Of a stretch of 64,000 nucleotides of DNA, positions 1 through 10,201 are shown in pieces. A program made the translations under genes and the position numbers. The stretch covers positions 1,210,114-1,274,113 of the forward strand of contig NZ_CADDWI010000013.1 in NCBI RefSeq assembly GCF_902809845.1. The letters are read 5' to 3'. Numbering within the stretch: position 1 is the first letter of the stretch; the number at the start of each line of letters is the position of its first letter. The DNA is from Chelativorans sp. Marseille-P2723 (lineage in GTDB: Bacteria; Pseudomonadota; Alphaproteobacteria; Rhizobiales; Rhizobiaceae). The notes beneath the pieces were generated by a model that saw only the letters and a list, made by a program, of their open reading frames with translations, was not told the DNA's origin and did not search any database.

Positions 1-156
1 CACATCCACGCCATCTTCGATATAGACCTTCAGCAGGAGGTCGTATTCGCCGCTGGTGGAGTAGAGTTCGGAAGCGACCTCACGCCTGTAGATCTCGTCG
101 GCAACCTCGTAGGTCTTACCAGGCTGGCAGCGCAACTGTATGAAAACGGGTCTCAT
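1..156 (-). CDS. Lrp/AsnC ligand-binding (RAM) domain protein, partial
   Basis: The reverse strand starts with ATG at 156 and stays open to the window edge (52 codons seen). It begins MRPVFIQLRCQPGKTYEVAD and continues with a segment reading TSGEYDLLLKVYIEDG. That G-x-YDL-hydrophobic pattern is typical of the effector-binding half of Lrp/AsnC regulators. There is no helix-turn-helix before it, so this is probably the small stand-alone RAM-domain type (about 80 aa), which oligomerises and binds small molecules but is not itself a DNA binder. It is divergent from the Fur-family gene with about 150 bp between them. The C-terminus is outside the window. Confidence 0.7.
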   Translation of the reverse strand, partial: MRPVFIQLRCQPGKTYEVADEIYRREVASELYSTSGEYDLLLKVYIEDGVDV

Positions 157-307
157 GGCGGCAATCCAAGGCTTTATCAGACTAGCTCCGAGGGTCGGTT
201 CATAACAGGTTTCTGTCAACTGCGGGAATGGCCCTTGAACGGGTGCGTCGGCTGCGGCTATGGCTGACCGACTATCAAGATAATAGGAACTGACGCATAG
301 TCCCGTA

Positions 308-736
308 ATGGCGGAAGCACGACGAGACAAGTCCGGCTACGAAGAAAGGCTGCGGAGGGCCGGTGTACGCATCACCCGGCAGCGCAGTGTGATACTGCGT
401 ATCCTGTCGGAGACGGAGAGCCATCCGGACGCAATGGAGATCTTCAAACGCGCATCGCAGGTCGATCCGAGCATTTCGCTTTCTACGGTCTATCGCACAA
501 TGAAGCTGCTGGAGGAGATGGGCGCCATCCACCGGCACGAATTTGAGGGCGGCCGTGCGCGTTTTGAGAAGGCAAGCGGCCATCACGATCATCTCATCGA
601 CATCGACACGGGCGATGTGATTGAATTTCATTCCAGCAAGATCGAGGCTTTACAGGAGGAAATCGCCCGGTCGCTAGGCTATGATATCGTTCATCACCGC
701 CTGGAGCTTTATGGCAGGAAGCGCCGCCGGCGCTGA
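308..736 (+). CDS. Fur-family metal-responsive transcriptional regulator
   Basis: A 142-aa protein with the two-part Fur layout: an N-terminal winged helix (about residues 15-85, with [18 protein letters not shown] as recognition helix) and a C-terminal dimerisation/metal domain with HHDH at residues 92-95 and DVIEF after it. The CxxC pair that follows HHDHL in E. coli Fur is replaced by IDID, as I recall for rhizobial Fur/Mur proteins, which respond to manganese. Fur or Mur is therefore possible; metal specificity cannot be read from sequence. The stop (TGA 734-736) touches an ATG at 736, but the better gnd start is 60 bp further on. Confidence 0.85.
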   Translation: MAEARRDKSGYEERLRRAGVRITRQRSVILRILSETESHPDAMEIFKRASQVDPSISLSTVYRTMKLLEEMGAIHRHEFEGGRARFEKASGHHDHLIDIDTGDVIEFHSSKIEALQEEIARSLGYDIVHHRLELYGRKRRRR

Positions 737-795
737 TGCGGCGAAACGAATCGCAAGCGGCGCGCGTTGCGCGTCCAAGAAGATGGATGCCTTCC

Positions 796-2214
796 ATGAA
801 GAAAGCCGACATTGGACTGATTGGCCTTGGCGTAATGGGTGCCAATCTGGCCCTTAACATCGCCGAGAAGGGATTTCGCGTCGCCGTCTTCAATCGAACG
901 TTGGCGCGGACGCAAGAGTTCGTTGCGGAAGCAGGGCCGCTTGCGAGCAACATTGTGGCGTGTGAGACTCTTGAAGCGCTTGCGGGTGCGATCGAGCGTC
1001 CGCGGCCGGTTATCCTGATGGTGCCGGCAGGGCGGGCGGTCGACGAGCAGATTGCGGCGCTGCGCCCGCTCCTCGACAGAGACGACATTATCATCGATGC
1101 TGGAAATGCCAATTTCCGCGACACGAGGCGGCGCATGGAGACCCTGATGGGAGACGGTCCCCGCTTTCTCGGAATAGGTGTTTCGGGCGGTGAGGAGGGA
1201 GCGCGGCACGGACCCTCGATCATGATCGGGGGAGCGCAGGATGCATACCGAACTGTCGAGCCCATCCTCAACGCCATTGCCGCCCGTTATGGCGACGAGG
1301 CGTGCGCGGCGTGGCTCGGCCCCGATGGCGCCGGGCATTTCGTCAAGACCATCCATAATGGCATCGAATATGCCGACATGCAGATGATCGCAGAAGTATA
1401 TGGCGTTCTGCGCGATGGGCACGGGCTCGCCGCAGGTGACATTGCGCCCATTTTTGCGAAATGGAATGAGGGTCGGCTGAATTCCTACCTGATCGAGATC
1501 ACGGCCGAGGTGCTGGCGGCTCGCGATACATCCACGGGCAAGCCGCTTGTCGACGTGATCCTCGACAGCGCTGGCCAGAAGGGCACCGGGCGCTGGTCGG
1601 CTATTGAGGCGCAGACTCTCGGGATCCCTGCAACGGCCATCGAGGCAGCGGTCGCCGCGCGCAGCCTTTCGGCTATAAAGCACGAGCGTGAGATTGGGGA
1701 GGCAAGGTTTGGTGTGCCGGCGCCTGCGGCAGACCCTGTGGACGAGCAAAGGTTGGCAATTCTCGAACAGGCGCTGCTTGCGGGCAAGGTGGTGGCCTAT
1801 GCTCAGGGCTTCGCCGTCATGGCGGGGGCCTCGCGGGAATTCGGATGGAATCTGCCGCTTGGAACCATCGCGCGCATATGGCGGGCTGGCTGCATCATCC
1901 GCTCGCAATTCCTGGGCGAGATTGCGGCGGCATACGACGCCGCACCGGAGACCGAAGACCTGCTGCTGACGCCGGCCTTTGCCGCGCTGATGGAAACTAC
2001 GCATCCGCATCTCAGGGAGGTCGTGGCGCAGAGCGCCAGGGCAGGAATCGCGGTTCCAGCACTTTCCTCCGCGCTTGCCCATTTCGATACGTTCCGCCGC
2101 GCTCGCGGCACCGCCAACCTTATTCAGGCGCAACGCGACTACTTTGGCGCCCATGGGTTCGAGCGGATCGATCGCGCGGGGACGCATCACGGCGAATGGG
2201 TCAGGGACGTTTAG
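796..2214 (+). CDS. gnd: 6-phosphogluconate dehydrogenase, decarboxylating
   Basis: Converts 6-phosphogluconate to ribulose 5-phosphate, CO2 and NADPH in the oxidative pentose phosphate pathway (cytosol). The Rossmann motif GLGVMGAN lies near the N-terminus, NGIEYADMQ in the substrate domain, and the family signature GQKGTGRW at about residues 257-264. The open frame reaches up to 736, but starting at 796 (MKKADIGLIGLG) gives 472 aa, the normal length, and aligns with the usual N-terminus; the extra upstream 20 residues are Arg-rich and atypical. The gene follows the Fur-family gene on the same strand and pgi lies 5.5 kb downstream, so two sugar-phosphate enzymes are near each other but not in one operon. 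Confidence 0.92.
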   Translation: MKKADIGLIGLGVMGANLALNIAEKGFRVAVFNRTLARTQEFVAEAGPLASNIVACETLEALAGAIERPRPVILMVPAGRAVDEQIAALRPLLDRDDIIIDAGNANFRDTRRRMETLMGDGPRFLGIGVSGGEEGARHGPSIMIGGAQDAYRTVEPILNAIAARYGDEACAAWLGPDGAGHFVKTIHNGIEYADMQMIAEVYGVLRDGHGLAAGDIAPIFAKWNEGRLNSYLIEITAEVLAARDTSTGKPLVDVILDSAGQKGTGRWSAIEAQTLGIPATAIEAAVAARSLSAIKHEREIGEARFGVPAPAADPVDEQRLAILEQALLAGKVVAYAQGFAVMAGASREFGWNLPLGTIARIWRAGCIIRSQFLGEIAAAYDAAPETEDLLLTPAFAALMETTHPHLREVVAQSARAGIAVPALSSALAHFDTFRRARGTANLIQAQRDYFGAHGFERIDRAGTHHGEWVRDV

Positions 2215-2380
2215 GGCTCATTCGACGCTGCCATCTGCACCATTGATGGCTAGCATTCCTGCATGGGCGTGGCGCGCCGCAGCCGTTCCTGCCCAATAGG
2301 ACGCCAAGCCGCAGGGCTCAGGCTTGGTTCGTGCAGGCACCTGCATTATGTGAGAAGCGCGAAAACTCCCCGAGGCGAAA

Positions 2381-3529
2381 ATGACCGTCACCCGTCAGCA
2401 AGTCATCGACAGGCTCAGCTCCATCAAGGGGCCTGATCTAGAAGGGGACATCATCTCGCTTGGCCTCGTTTCGGAAATTTTCATTGCCGGCGGCAAGGTT
2501 TTTTTCTCTATTACGGTGCCTGCTTCGCGGGCGCAGGAACTGGAGCCGCTACGCGAGGCTGCCGAGCGGGCGGTAAAGGAACTGCCTGGCGTCAAAGGCG
2601 CGGTCGTCGCGCTCACGGCGGAGCGGCGGGGGGGGATGGGCTCGCCCCCGGCACCGCCCCAGCGCCCGCCGCAAGTTCAAGCCCGTCCGCCCGCAGTGCC
2701 ACAAGGATCCCATCCGGCAAAGGCGGGTGTGCCCGGGGTCGATGCCATCATCGCCGTGGCCAGCGGCAAGGGCGGTGTTGGCAAGTCAACGACTGCGGCA
2801 AACCTTGCGCTCGGTCTGGCAGCCCTTGGATTGAAGGTCGGCCTTCTCGACGCCGATATTTACGGTCCCTCCGTGCCACGGCTTCTTGGCATCAAGGGCA
2901 AGCCGGAGATGACGGAGGGCAAGAAACTGAAGCCTATGGAAGCGTTCGGGCTTCAGGTCATGTCCATCGGCTTTCTCGTGGAAGAGGAAACCCCGATGAT
3001 CTGGCGCGGGCCGATGGTCATGTCGGCGCTGCGTCAATTGCTCCGCGACGTGCAATGGGGACCGCTCGACGTCATGGTGGTCGACATGCCGCCGGGAACG
3101 GGCGATGCGCAGCTAACCATGGCGCAGCAGGTGCCTCTCGCGGGCGCGGTGATTGTCTCTACGCCGCAGGATCTGGCACTGATCGATGCGCGAAAGGGGC
3201 TCAACATGTTCCGCCGCGTCGAGGTGCCGGTGCTGGGGATCGTCGAGAACATGAGCTATTTCATCGCGCCCGACACAGGCAAGCGCTATGACATTTTCGG
3301 CCATGGGGGCGCGCGTGCGGAGGCAGAGCGGCTCGGCGTGCCCTTCCTGGGCGAAGTCCCGCTGACGATGGATGTGCGGGAGTCCTCTGACGCGGGCACT
3401 CCGATTGTCGTCGGGGCGCCCGAAAGCGCGCAGGCCCGAACCTACCGGCGGATCGCTTCTCAGGTGCATGAATCACTTCAGGCCAGTCGTATGACAGGCG
3501 CTGCGGGGCCCGCCATCGTGTTCGAATGA
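2381..3529 (+). CDS. mrp: Mrp/NBP35-family Fe-S cluster carrier ATPase
   Basis: A 382-aa P-loop ATPase of the ApbC/Mrp family that helps load Fe-S clusters onto target proteins. An N-terminal MIP18/DUF59 domain (residues 1-85) is followed by a Pro/Gln-rich linker (about 88-115), a deviant Walker A GKGGVGKST (about 129-137), DADIYGPSVPRLLG, and MPPGTGDAQLT (Mrp signature). The stretch after VENMSYF reads IAPDTGKRYD, so the CxxC that bridges the Fe-S cluster in E. coli Mrp is absent. This seems usual in rhizobial homologues. A 166-bp gap separates it from gnd. Confidence 0.9.
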   Translation: MTVTRQQVIDRLSSIKGPDLEGDIISLGLVSEIFIAGGKVFFSITVPASRAQELEPLREAAERAVKELPGVKGAVVALTAERRGGMGSPPAPPQRPPQVQARPPAVPQGSHPAKAGVPGVDAIIAVASGKGGVGKSTTAANLALGLAALGLKVGLLDADIYGPSVPRLLGIKGKPEMTEGKKLKPMEAFGLQVMSIGFLVEEETPMIWRGPMVMSALRQLLRDVQWGPLDVMVVDMPPGTGDAQLTMAQQVPLAGAVIVSTPQDLALIDARKGLNMFRRVEVPVLGIVENMSYFIAPDTGKRYDIFGHGGARAEAERLGVPFLGEVPLTMDVRESSDAGTPIVVGAPESAQARTYRRIASQVHESLQASRMTGAAGPAIVFE

Positions 3530-3567
3530 CTGCTAACGATGCGCGGGCAACGTCTAGCGATGCTTGT

Positions 3568-4038
3568 TCAGGCGTTCTGCTCGGCTTCTGTCCCGCTGAC
3601 ACGGGCATTAAAATCTGCGAAGAACTGCGCCGCGAGCTTCTTTGAGGTGGATTGGACGAGGCGACTTCCAAGCTGCGCAATCTTGCCGCCAACCTCGGCC
3701 TTGGCCTGATAGGCAAGAATGGTGGTTTCCCCGCCAACCGCCTTCAACGATACGTCGGCGGCTCCCTTTGCAAAGCCGGCTACGCCACCCTTGCCTTCGC
3801 CGGAAATGGTGTAGGAGTTCGGTGGATCGAGATTTGTCAGCTCCACCGTTCCGTTGAAGCGTGCCTTGATCGGCCCGATCTTGAGCGAGACTGTTGCTGC
3901 AAATTGGGTGTCGGATGTCTTTTCCAGGGCTTCGCAACCGGGAATGCAGTCCTTCAGCACTTCCGGATCGTTAAGCGCTTGCCACACCGCCTCTACTGGA
4001 GCGGGTATCCGTTCCTCACCCTCGATCATCATGGCCAT
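3568..4038 (-). CDS. CoxG-like SRPBCC-fold protein
   Basis: A 156-aa protein of the carbon monoxide dehydrogenase subunit G (CoxG) family, a START/SRPBCC hydrophobic-pocket fold. It opens with MIEGEERIPAPVEAVWQALN, followed by DPEVLKDCIPGCEALE, the family's typical N-terminal strand-helix block, and has the glycine-rich GEGKGGVAGFAKG in the middle. In CO dehydrogenase operons CoxG anchors the enzyme to the membrane, but no coxMSL genes lie nearby, so the role here is unknown. It is convergent with mrp (38 bp between stops). The start at 4038 has a second Met two codons later. Confidence 0.85.
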   Translation of the reverse strand: MAMMIEGEERIPAPVEAVWQALNDPEVLKDCIPGCEALEKTSDTQFAATVSLKIGPIKARFNGTVELTNLDPPNSYTISGEGKGGVAGFAKGAADVSLKAVGGETTILAYQAKAEVGGKIAQLGSRLVQSTSKKLAAQFFADFNARVSGTEAEQNA

Positions 4039-4156
4039 AGAGCGCCTCCCTCAAACAGTTCATGGCTAACCCAGGCAAGGGTGCATGTCCATCCATTGCC
4101 TTGCCAGCAACCGATGATGCAGTATCCGCCGAGTGGAAGAAGGAAAGGCCGGCACG

Positions 4157-5959
4157 ATGACACAGGGCGCTGGGAAGAGGCGGTTGCGTTCGCAGGAATG
4201 GTTCGACAATCCCGACAATCCGGGAATGACGGAACTCTACCTTGAGCGCTATCTCAACTATGGTCTTACGCGTGAGGAGCTGCAGTCCGGAAGGCCAGTA
4301 ATCGGGATTGCCCAAACCGGTTCGGATCTTGCGCCCTGCAACCGCCATCATGTCGAACTGGCCAAGCGGGTGAAGGCAGGCATTCGCGATGCCGGAGGTA
4401 TTCCTATCGAGTTTCCATGCCACCCCATTCAGGAGACAGGGAAGCGGCCCACGGCGGCGCTCGACCGCAATCTTACCTATCTGGCGCTTGTGGAAGTGCT
4501 CTACGGCTATCCGCTGGACGGAGTTGTCCTTACCATCGGCTGCGACAAGACCACGCCTGCGCTGCTCATGGGCGCGGCAACGCTGGACATTCCGGCTATC
4601 GCCCTTTCAGTAGGCCCCATGCTCAACGGCTGGTATGGCGGGCGGCGCGTCGGTTCCGGCACAGTGATTTGGGAAGCGCGGCGAAGGCTTGCCGCCGGCG
4701 AGATCACCGAGCAGCAATTCACCGAGATGACGGCTGCCTCCGCTCCTTCCGCGGGCTTTTGCAACACGATGGGAACGGCATCCACGATGAATTCGCTGGC
4801 TGAGGTGCTGGGAATGCAATTGCCCGGTTCGGCTGCCATTCCCGCGCCCTATCGGGAGCGTGCGCAGATGGCCTATGAGACAGGCCGGCGTATCGTGAGC
4901 ATGGTCCATGAGGATGCGAAGCCTTCGGACATCATGACGCGTAAAGCTTTCGAGAACGCTATCGCCGTCAATTCGGCGCTTGGCGGCTCGACAAATGCGC
5001 CGATCCACCTGAACGCACTGGCGCGCCATCTGGGTATTCCGCTCGACAACGATGACTGGCAGCAGATCGGCCACCATATACCGCTGCTCGTCAATCTTCA
5101 GCCGGCGGGGGAGTATCTGGGCGAGGACTTCCACCGTGCCGGAGGGGTACCTGCCGTTGTGGCGGAGCTTATGAAGGCGGATCTTCTGCCACATCCGGAC
5201 GCGATGACGGTGAACGGCCGCACCCTGAAGGAAAATTGCCAAAGCGCGGTGACAATCGATTCCGATGTGATACGCCCTGTTGCCAAGCCGCTTAAGGAAA
5301 ACGCTGGCTTTATCAACCTTAAGGGCAACCTGTTCGACAGCGCGATCATGAAGACCAGCGTGATCTCTGCGGAATTCCGTGAACGTTACCTTTCCAATCC
5401 GGACGATCCGTCCGCTTTTGAGGGAAGGGCGATCGTTTTCGACGGGCCTGAAGATTATCATGCCCGCATCGACGATCCGGCCCTTGAAGTCGATGAGAAC
5501 TGCATCCTGGTCATGCGCGGCACGGGGCCGGTCGGCTATCCGGGCTCTGCAGAGGTGGTGAACATGCGTCCGCCGGACTATGTTCTGAAAAACGGGATCG
5601 AAGCCTTGCCCTGTATCGGCGACGGCCGCCAGTCAGGAACTTCCGGGTCTCCTTCCATCCTCAATGCTTCGCCTGAGGCTGCAGTGGGCGGCAATCTTGC
5701 TCTGGTGAAAACGGGCGACCGCATTCGCGTCGATCTCAATAGCGGACGCGCCGATATGCTCGTGAGCGAGGAGGAACTGGAGGAACGGCGCGCGGAACTT
5801 GTTGCAAGGGGCGGCTATGCCTCTCCGGCGCACCAGACACCTTGGCAGGAAATCCAGCGCTCGCTGGTAGACGATCTTGCGCACGGAATGGTGCTGAAGC
5901 CCGCCGTCACCTATCGCCGGATCGCCCGCGAAAAGGGAATACCACGCGACAATCACTGA
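4157..5959 (+). CDS. IlvD/Edd-family sugar-acid dehydratase, D-xylonate dehydratase-like
   Basis: About 600 aa; removes water from a sugar acid to give a 2-keto-3-deoxy acid, using an Fe-S cluster and Mg2+. Family cysteines are in [20 protein letters not shown] and [13 protein letters not shown]. The N-terminus ([10 protein letters not shown]), the [19 protein letters not shown] block and the ending RDNH resemble, from memory, Caulobacter XylD more than IlvD or Edd, so D-xylonate or a similar pentonate is the likely substrate. Start 4157 (MTQGAG) was preferred to 4133 because of an AAGGAAAGG box before it and the match to family N-termini. It overlaps the MocR gene tail-to-tail by 7 bp. Confidence 0.85.
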   Translation: MTQGAGKRRLRSQEWFDNPDNPGMTELYLERYLNYGLTREELQSGRPVIGIAQTGSDLAPCNRHHVELAKRVKAGIRDAGGIPIEFPCHPIQETGKRPTAALDRNLTYLALVEVLYGYPLDGVVLTIGCDKTTPALLMGAATLDIPAIALSVGPMLNGWYGGRRVGSGTVIWEARRRLAAGEITEQQFTEMTAASAPSAGFCNTMGTASTMNSLAEVLGMQLPGSAAIPAPYRERAQMAYETGRRIVSMVHEDAKPSDIMTRKAFENAIAVNSALGGSTNAPIHLNALARHLGIPLDNDDWQQIGHHIPLLVNLQPAGEYLGEDFHRAGGVPAVVAELMKADLLPHPDAMTVNGRTLKENCQSAVTIDSDVIRPVAKPLKENAGFINLKGNLFDSAIMKTSVISAEFRERYLSNPDDPSAFEGRAIVFDGPEDYHARIDDPALEVDENCILVMRGTGPVGYPGSAEVVNMRPPDYVLKNGIEALPCIGDGRQSGTSGSPSILNASPEAAVGGNLALVKTGDRIRVDLNSGRADMLVSEEELEERRAELVARGGYASPAHQTPWQEIQRSLVDDLAHGMVLKPAVTYRRIAREKGIPRDNH

Positions 5960-7497
5960 GGCTGGCACCCCTCAGGAAGCGGCCGGGCGAGATCCGGAAA
6001 GGGACGTTCACGTGGCAGCGGAAGTTGTCCGGCCGCGGCGGCAAGCTCACGGATACCTGGCGCGATTTGCTGCAGGGGGATGGATGAGATGCCAAGGCGC
6101 ATGTAGGTGCGCGGATGGGTCGGTCCGTGGAAGAAACGCGCCCCCGGCTCCACTATGACGCCGCGCGATCGGGCTGCCCTGGCAAGTGCCGCCGTGTCCG
6201 CTCCAGAAGGATTTTCGAGCCAGACGGACGTGCCGCCGGTCATATCTGTCGCTCGCCATCCTGGCATGTACTGGTGGATTGCATCGAGCAGTTCCTTCCT
6301 TCGCTCTTCGAAAGCGGCCGACAATCTGCGCACCAGTGCATCGTGATGTCCGAGGGAAAGAAAGAGCGCAACGGCGCGCTGGTTGTTGGTGGGCGGATGG
6401 CGCAGCATGAGACGGCGCAAGGCTCTCAGTTCTGCCACCAGTTCGGCGGGCGCCACGATGTAGCCCAGCCGCAGACCAGGCGCCAGCGTCTTCGACATGG
6501 AACCGACATAGATGACACGTCCGGTATGATCGAACCCTTTAAGGGCTTCCTCCGGCGCCTCTACGTCAAGCTGACTGTCATAATCGTCCTCGATGACGAT
6601 CCAGTCATTCTCCTCTGCACGCGTAAGCAGCCTTGAGCGGCGCTCGCCGCTGAGGCGGACCATGGAAGGGCAATGATGGTTCGGCGTAGCGAAGACGAAA
6701 TCCGCATCATTAGGGATGGCTTCCACCATCATGCCTTCTTCGTCCACGGGCACAGGCAGGATCTGCGCTCCGGTAAGGCGGAAGATCGAACGTGCGTCGG
6801 GATAGCCCGGATCCTCCATGGCCACGCGGGAGCCGCGATGCACGAGCAGTGTGGAAAGCATGTAGATGGCGTGCTGGGCGCCAAGCGTGACGATGATCTC
6901 GTCCGGATTGGCAAAGATGCCGCGCCGTGGCAGGAGCCTGGCCTGAATCTGCTCGATAAGGAGAGGATCGTCCTGATCGACCATGTCCGCTGCCCAATTG
7001 CGAATTTCAAGCACTGCCAGAGCCATGCGGTTGCATTCGCGCCATTCGGCTGTGGGAAAAAGGGAAGGGTCGAACTGGCCATAGACGAACGGGTACGAGG
7101 AATGCAGCCAGTTCCTCCTGCTGGGCGCCCCCGGCATCTCGCTTGCTGTTACCTGGCGGCGCGCCTTCCAGTCGATCCTCGCCACCTGTCGCGCGTTGCG
7201 CGGCGCGCTGGGGGGCGTGGAAAGCACTTCCGGATTGACGAAATGGCCACGCCGTTCCCGCGCAATCAGGAAGCCTTGATCGACGAGTTGTTGGAAGGCG
7301 AGAACAACGGTGCCGCGCGCAACACCAAGCGTGTCCGCAAGGACGCGGCAGGAGGGCAATGGCATGGAAGGGGCAATCTGCCGGTCGAGAATTGCCGAGA
7401 CAATGGCCTGGCGAATCTGTGCCTGCAAGGTTTGCGACGAATCAGGGGAAATCTTGATGAGCCCCGTCCACAGGGCCGTGTCGTTTCTGGCAGGCAT
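5953..7497 (-). CDS. MocR-family (GntR-HTH / aminotransferase-like) regulator
   Basis: A two-domain regulator: an N-terminal GntR winged helix ([23 protein letters not shown], about residues 45-70) and a C-terminal fold-type I aminotransferase-like domain that binds PLP, with the lysine in [16 protein letters not shown]. MocR proteins usually sense PLP plus an amino compound and control one or two neighbouring genes; PdxR and GabR are the studied cases. The start at 7497 (MPARND) follows GAGAGGAA on the minus strand; the open frame continues 16 codons upstream without family similarity. The convergent partner is the dehydratase, so its target is more likely elsewhere or on its upstream side. 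Confidence 0.88.
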   Translation of the reverse strand: MPARNDTALWTGLIKISPDSSQTLQAQIRQAIVSAILDRQIAPSMPLPSCRVLADTLGVARGTVVLAFQQLVDQGFLIARERRGHFVNPEVLSTPPSAPRNARQVARIDWKARRQVTASEMPGAPSRRNWLHSSYPFVYGQFDPSLFPTAEWRECNRMALAVLEIRNWAADMVDQDDPLLIEQIQARLLPRRGIFANPDEIIVTLGAQHAIYMLSTLLVHRGSRVAMEDPGYPDARSIFRLTGAQILPVPVDEEGMMVEAIPNDADFVFATPNHHCPSMVRLSGERRSRLLTRAEENDWIVIEDDYDSQLDVEAPEEALKGFDHTGRVIYVGSMSKTLAPGLRLGYIVAPAELVAELRALRRLMLRHPPTNNQRAVALFLSLGHHDALVRRLSAAFEERRKELLDAIHQYMPGWRATDMTGGTSVWLENPSGADTAALARAARSRGVIVEPGARFFHGPTHPRTYMRLGISSIPLQQIAPGIRELAAAAGQLPLPRERPFPDLARPLPEGCQPQ

Positions 7498-7699
7498 GAT
7501 TCCTCTCTCACCGGTGAGCGTACCGCTGGGGAAACTTTGCCGCAAGCCTGGACTAAGGCTTTAAGCCAACGACGGTCTGGCTGCTCGAACCTTGCGGTAC
7601 CGAGGGCGTTGAGGCATGGATCTTTCGCCCGCGTGATTTGCCGCGCGGGCGCGTCGTGCTGGTCGAAGGCGATGCCAGTATGAGCAAAGGAGCTGCATC

Positions 7700-9337
7700 A
7701 TGGGAGCTTATCGAGACGCACTGGAAGCATTGCGCAGACACCGTCGCGAGAACGAGGATTTCGACCTTAAGGCTGCATTTGCAGCCGATGCGGAGCGGTT
7801 CAGGCGCTACTCCCTCCCGTTCGACGACATGCTGCTCGACTTTTCCAAATGCGCGGTAAGCCAGCAAACACTCGACCTGCTTCTCCGCGTTGCGCGTGCC
7901 GCGGGCGTTGCAGATCGGCGCGACGCGATGTTTGCCGGAGACAGGATCAACATTACCGAGAACCGTGCCGTTCTCCATGTGGCATTGCGCGGCGGCGCGG
8001 GAGAGCAAGTGCTGCTCGACGGTAAGGATGTGATGCCGGAGGTGGAGCGTGTGCTTTCCGCCATGGCTGGCTTTTCGGCAGATGTGCGCGCCGGCCGGCT
8101 TAAGGGCGCCACCGGCAAGCCCTTTACCGATGTCGTCAATATTGGCATCGGCGGTTCCGATCTTGGCCCGGCCATGGCCACGCTCGCACTTGCGCCTTAT
8201 CATGACGGCCCAAGGTTGCACTATGTCTCGAATGTCGACGGCGCGCATATTGCGGACACGCTGAAGGGGCTTAATCCGGACACGACGCTCTTCATCATCG
8301 CTTCAAAGACCTTCACCACGGTCGAGACCATGACCAACGCGGCCACGGCGCGCGGCTGGATCATCCAGGGGCTGGGGGCGGAGGCGGTCGGAGCGCATTT
8401 TGCTGCCGTTTCGACCGCGCTCGACAAGGTAGCCGCCTTCGGCATCCCGGAGGACCGCGTCTTCGGCTTCTGGGACTGGGTGGGCGGACGATATTCGCTC
8501 TGGTCGGCGATCGGCCTTCCAGTGATGATCGCAGTTGGCGAGAAAAACTTTCGCACGCTGCTTGCCGGGGCCGCGGCCATGGACCGGCATTTCGGCCAGC
8601 AGCCTCTGGAGGCCAACATGCCCGTTCTTCTCGGACTTATCGGTTTTTGGCACCGCGTCATCTGTGGGTATCCCGCCCGCGCTGTGATCCCCTATGACCA
8701 GCGGCTTTCCCGCCTTCCTGCCTATCTGCAGCAGCTCGACATGGAATCGAACGGCAAGAGTGTGACCCTGGACGGATTCCCGGTTTCAAACCCCAGCGGG
8801 CCGCTCGTCTGGGGAGAGCCCGGCACGAACGGGCAGCATGCCTTCTTCCAGCTTCTGCACCAGGGGACGGATATCATCCCTGTTGAGTTCATCCTCGCGG
8901 CAGAAGGGCACGAGCCGGGAATGGAGCATCACCATGACCTGCTTGTCGCCAATTGCCTTGCCCAATCGGAGGCGCTGATGAAGGGGCGCACGCTGAAAGA
9001 GGCGGAGGAGCAGCTTCGCGCCAGGGGCATGTCCGAGAAGGAGGCTGCGGCCCTTGCGCCCCACAGGGTTTTCCCCGGCAACAGGCCATCCGTCACCATC
9101 ATTCACCGCCGGCTCGACCCATTCGCTCTTGGAAGGCTGATCGCGTTATACGAACACCGCGTTTTCGTGGAGGCCGCGCTGTTGGGCATCAATGCCTTCG
9201 ATCAGTGGGGTGTGGAACTGGGGAAGGAGCTTGCAACCGAGCTTCTGCCCGTGGTGGAGGGGCGGAAGAGTGCCGGAGACCGCGACAGCTCCACCGTCGG
9301 GCTTGTGGAATATGTGGCTCGATTGCGCAGCATGTAG
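7700..9337 (+). CDS. pgi: Glucose-6-phosphate isomerase
   Basis: A 545-aa enzyme that interconverts glucose 6-phosphate and fructose 6-phosphate (glycolysis/gluconeogenesis, cytosol). The full-length bacterial form is clear from [30 protein letters not shown], and [19 protein letters not shown], which contains the C-terminal family signature. The start has AAAGGAG 12 bp upstream. It stands alone between the MocR gene (200 bp, divergent) and a RidA gene (convergent). Confidence 0.96.
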   Translation: MGAYRDALEALRRHRRENEDFDLKAAFAADAERFRRYSLPFDDMLLDFSKCAVSQQTLDLLLRVARAAGVADRRDAMFAGDRINITENRAVLHVALRGGAGEQVLLDGKDVMPEVERVLSAMAGFSADVRAGRLKGATGKPFTDVVNIGIGGSDLGPAMATLALAPYHDGPRLHYVSNVDGAHIADTLKGLNPDTTLFIIASKTFTTVETMTNAATARGWIIQGLGAEAVGAHFAAVSTALDKVAAFGIPEDRVFGFWDWVGGRYSLWSAIGLPVMIAVGEKNFRTLLAGAAAMDRHFGQQPLEANMPVLLGLIGFWHRVICGYPARAVIPYDQRLSRLPAYLQQLDMESNGKSVTLDGFPVSNPSGPLVWGEPGTNGQHAFFQLLHQGTDIIPVEFILAAEGHEPGMEHHHDLLVANCLAQSEALMKGRTLKEAEEQLRARGMSEKEAAALAPHRVFPGNRPSVTIIHRRLDPFALGRLIALYEHRVFVEAALLGINAFDQWGVELGKELATELLPVVEGRKSAGDRDSSTVGLVEYVARLRSM

Positions 9338-9381
9338 CCACTCTGCCCGGGAGGGTCTTCCTACCCAAGCGGCGCATGTAT

Positions 9382-9409
9382 CGGTGTGCGAGCGGACCCC
9401 GCACACCGG
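9382..9409. terminator. Inverted repeat between convergent pgi and RidA gene
   Basis: CGGTGTGC (9382-9389) and GCACACCG (9401-9408) form a perfect 8-bp stem with an 11-nt loop in the 78-bp gap between the two convergent stops. There is no clear T-run on either side, so it may be a weak or bidirectional terminator rather than a classical one. Confidence 0.35.
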
Positions 9410-9415
9410 AAGCGA

Positions 9416-9745
9416 TCAGACCTCCTTGAGCGCAGTGACCTGAATCTCGACCTTCAGGCGCGGGTCGGCAAGACGCGACTCGACGCATGCACGGACCGGG
9501 GCGTGTCCTTCTGGCACCCAAGCCTCCCACACCTCGTTCATCGCGCTGAAATCACCTATGTCGGCAAGCCAGATCTGGGCGCCGAGCAGCTTTGTCTTGT
9601 CGGTGCCAGCTTCGGCAAGAAGCTCATCAATACGCGCCAGGATATCCTTCGTCTGGCCGGACACATCGAGCGCCGCATCGCGCGCAACCTGCCCGGCAAG
9701 CAAGACGATCGTGCCATTTGAGGGATATTCAACGATCTGGCTCAT
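9416..9745 (-). CDS. RidA-family protein (YjgF/YER057c/UK114)
   Basis: A 109-aa protein of the RidA family, whose characterised members hydrolyse reactive enamine/imine intermediates to protect PLP enzymes. It has the family pattern VLLAGQVARDAALDVSGQT at the N-terminus, DELLAEAGTDKTKLLGAQIWL in the middle, and a C-terminal GHAPVRACVESRLADPRLKVEI containing the binding-site Arg (RACVE in place of the usual RxxVE). Start 9745 (MSQIVEYP) was chosen over 9775. Which RidA subfamily this is cannot be told here. Confidence 0.85.
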   Translation of the reverse strand: MSQIVEYPSNGTIVLLAGQVARDAALDVSGQTKDILARIDELLAEAGTDKTKLLGAQIWLADIGDFSAMNEVWEAWVPEGHAPVRACVESRLADPRLKVEIQVTALKEV

Positions 9746-10201
9746 GCGAGCGCTGGTATGATGCCTACGTATCACGGTTTCTTCCTCTGTTTCTATGGTT
9801 GCAAGTCATTTGCCCGAAGGCCGGAAGGTTCAGATCGAAGCGTCCGGCAACGCGTCCCGCCCAGCCGTGCAGCCTTGATCGACCGGATGATCTCCATTTC
9901 CTTCTGCAGTACTGACGAAGGTCAGTGGGGAATCACGGCCAGGACGAGCCCGGTTGCACCGGACGCATTCACTGTTTGCGGCGGTGCTGTCCAGTCTGCT
10001 GTTTGCGCGAACAAGGATGTGCGATGGCGTTTGTTTCCGGGTACCGGTCGAACAGTCGCATGTTAACGGCCGCGTGATGCAAAGACGAGACTAAAGTAAC
10101 TTCCTTGACACTCTTGGAAGCGGGACGGCGATATTGAGGTTTGCCCCGCCAGCACATCCGAGCCGATAGGGCCCGTGGCGCTATTGAGACTTTGCAAACG
10201 C
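9746..10201. other. 456-bp stretch with no recognisable gene
   Basis: Lies upstream of the RidA gene and downstream of arfB. Open frames on both strands are short and lack ribosome-binding sites or family similarity. A TTGACA at 10105-10110 within a short CTTCC/GGAAG inverted repeat was seen but no good -10 box or downstream plus-strand gene accompanies it. I see nothing else. Confidence 0.4.

Noticed and set aside
709-2190. Long minus-strand open frame opposite gnd
   Set aside because: Mirror reading of a GC-rich gene; the plus-strand frame has all 6PGDH motifs.
10100-10145. TTGACA promoter-like box
   Set aside because: No -10 box at normal spacing and no plus-strand gene downstream.
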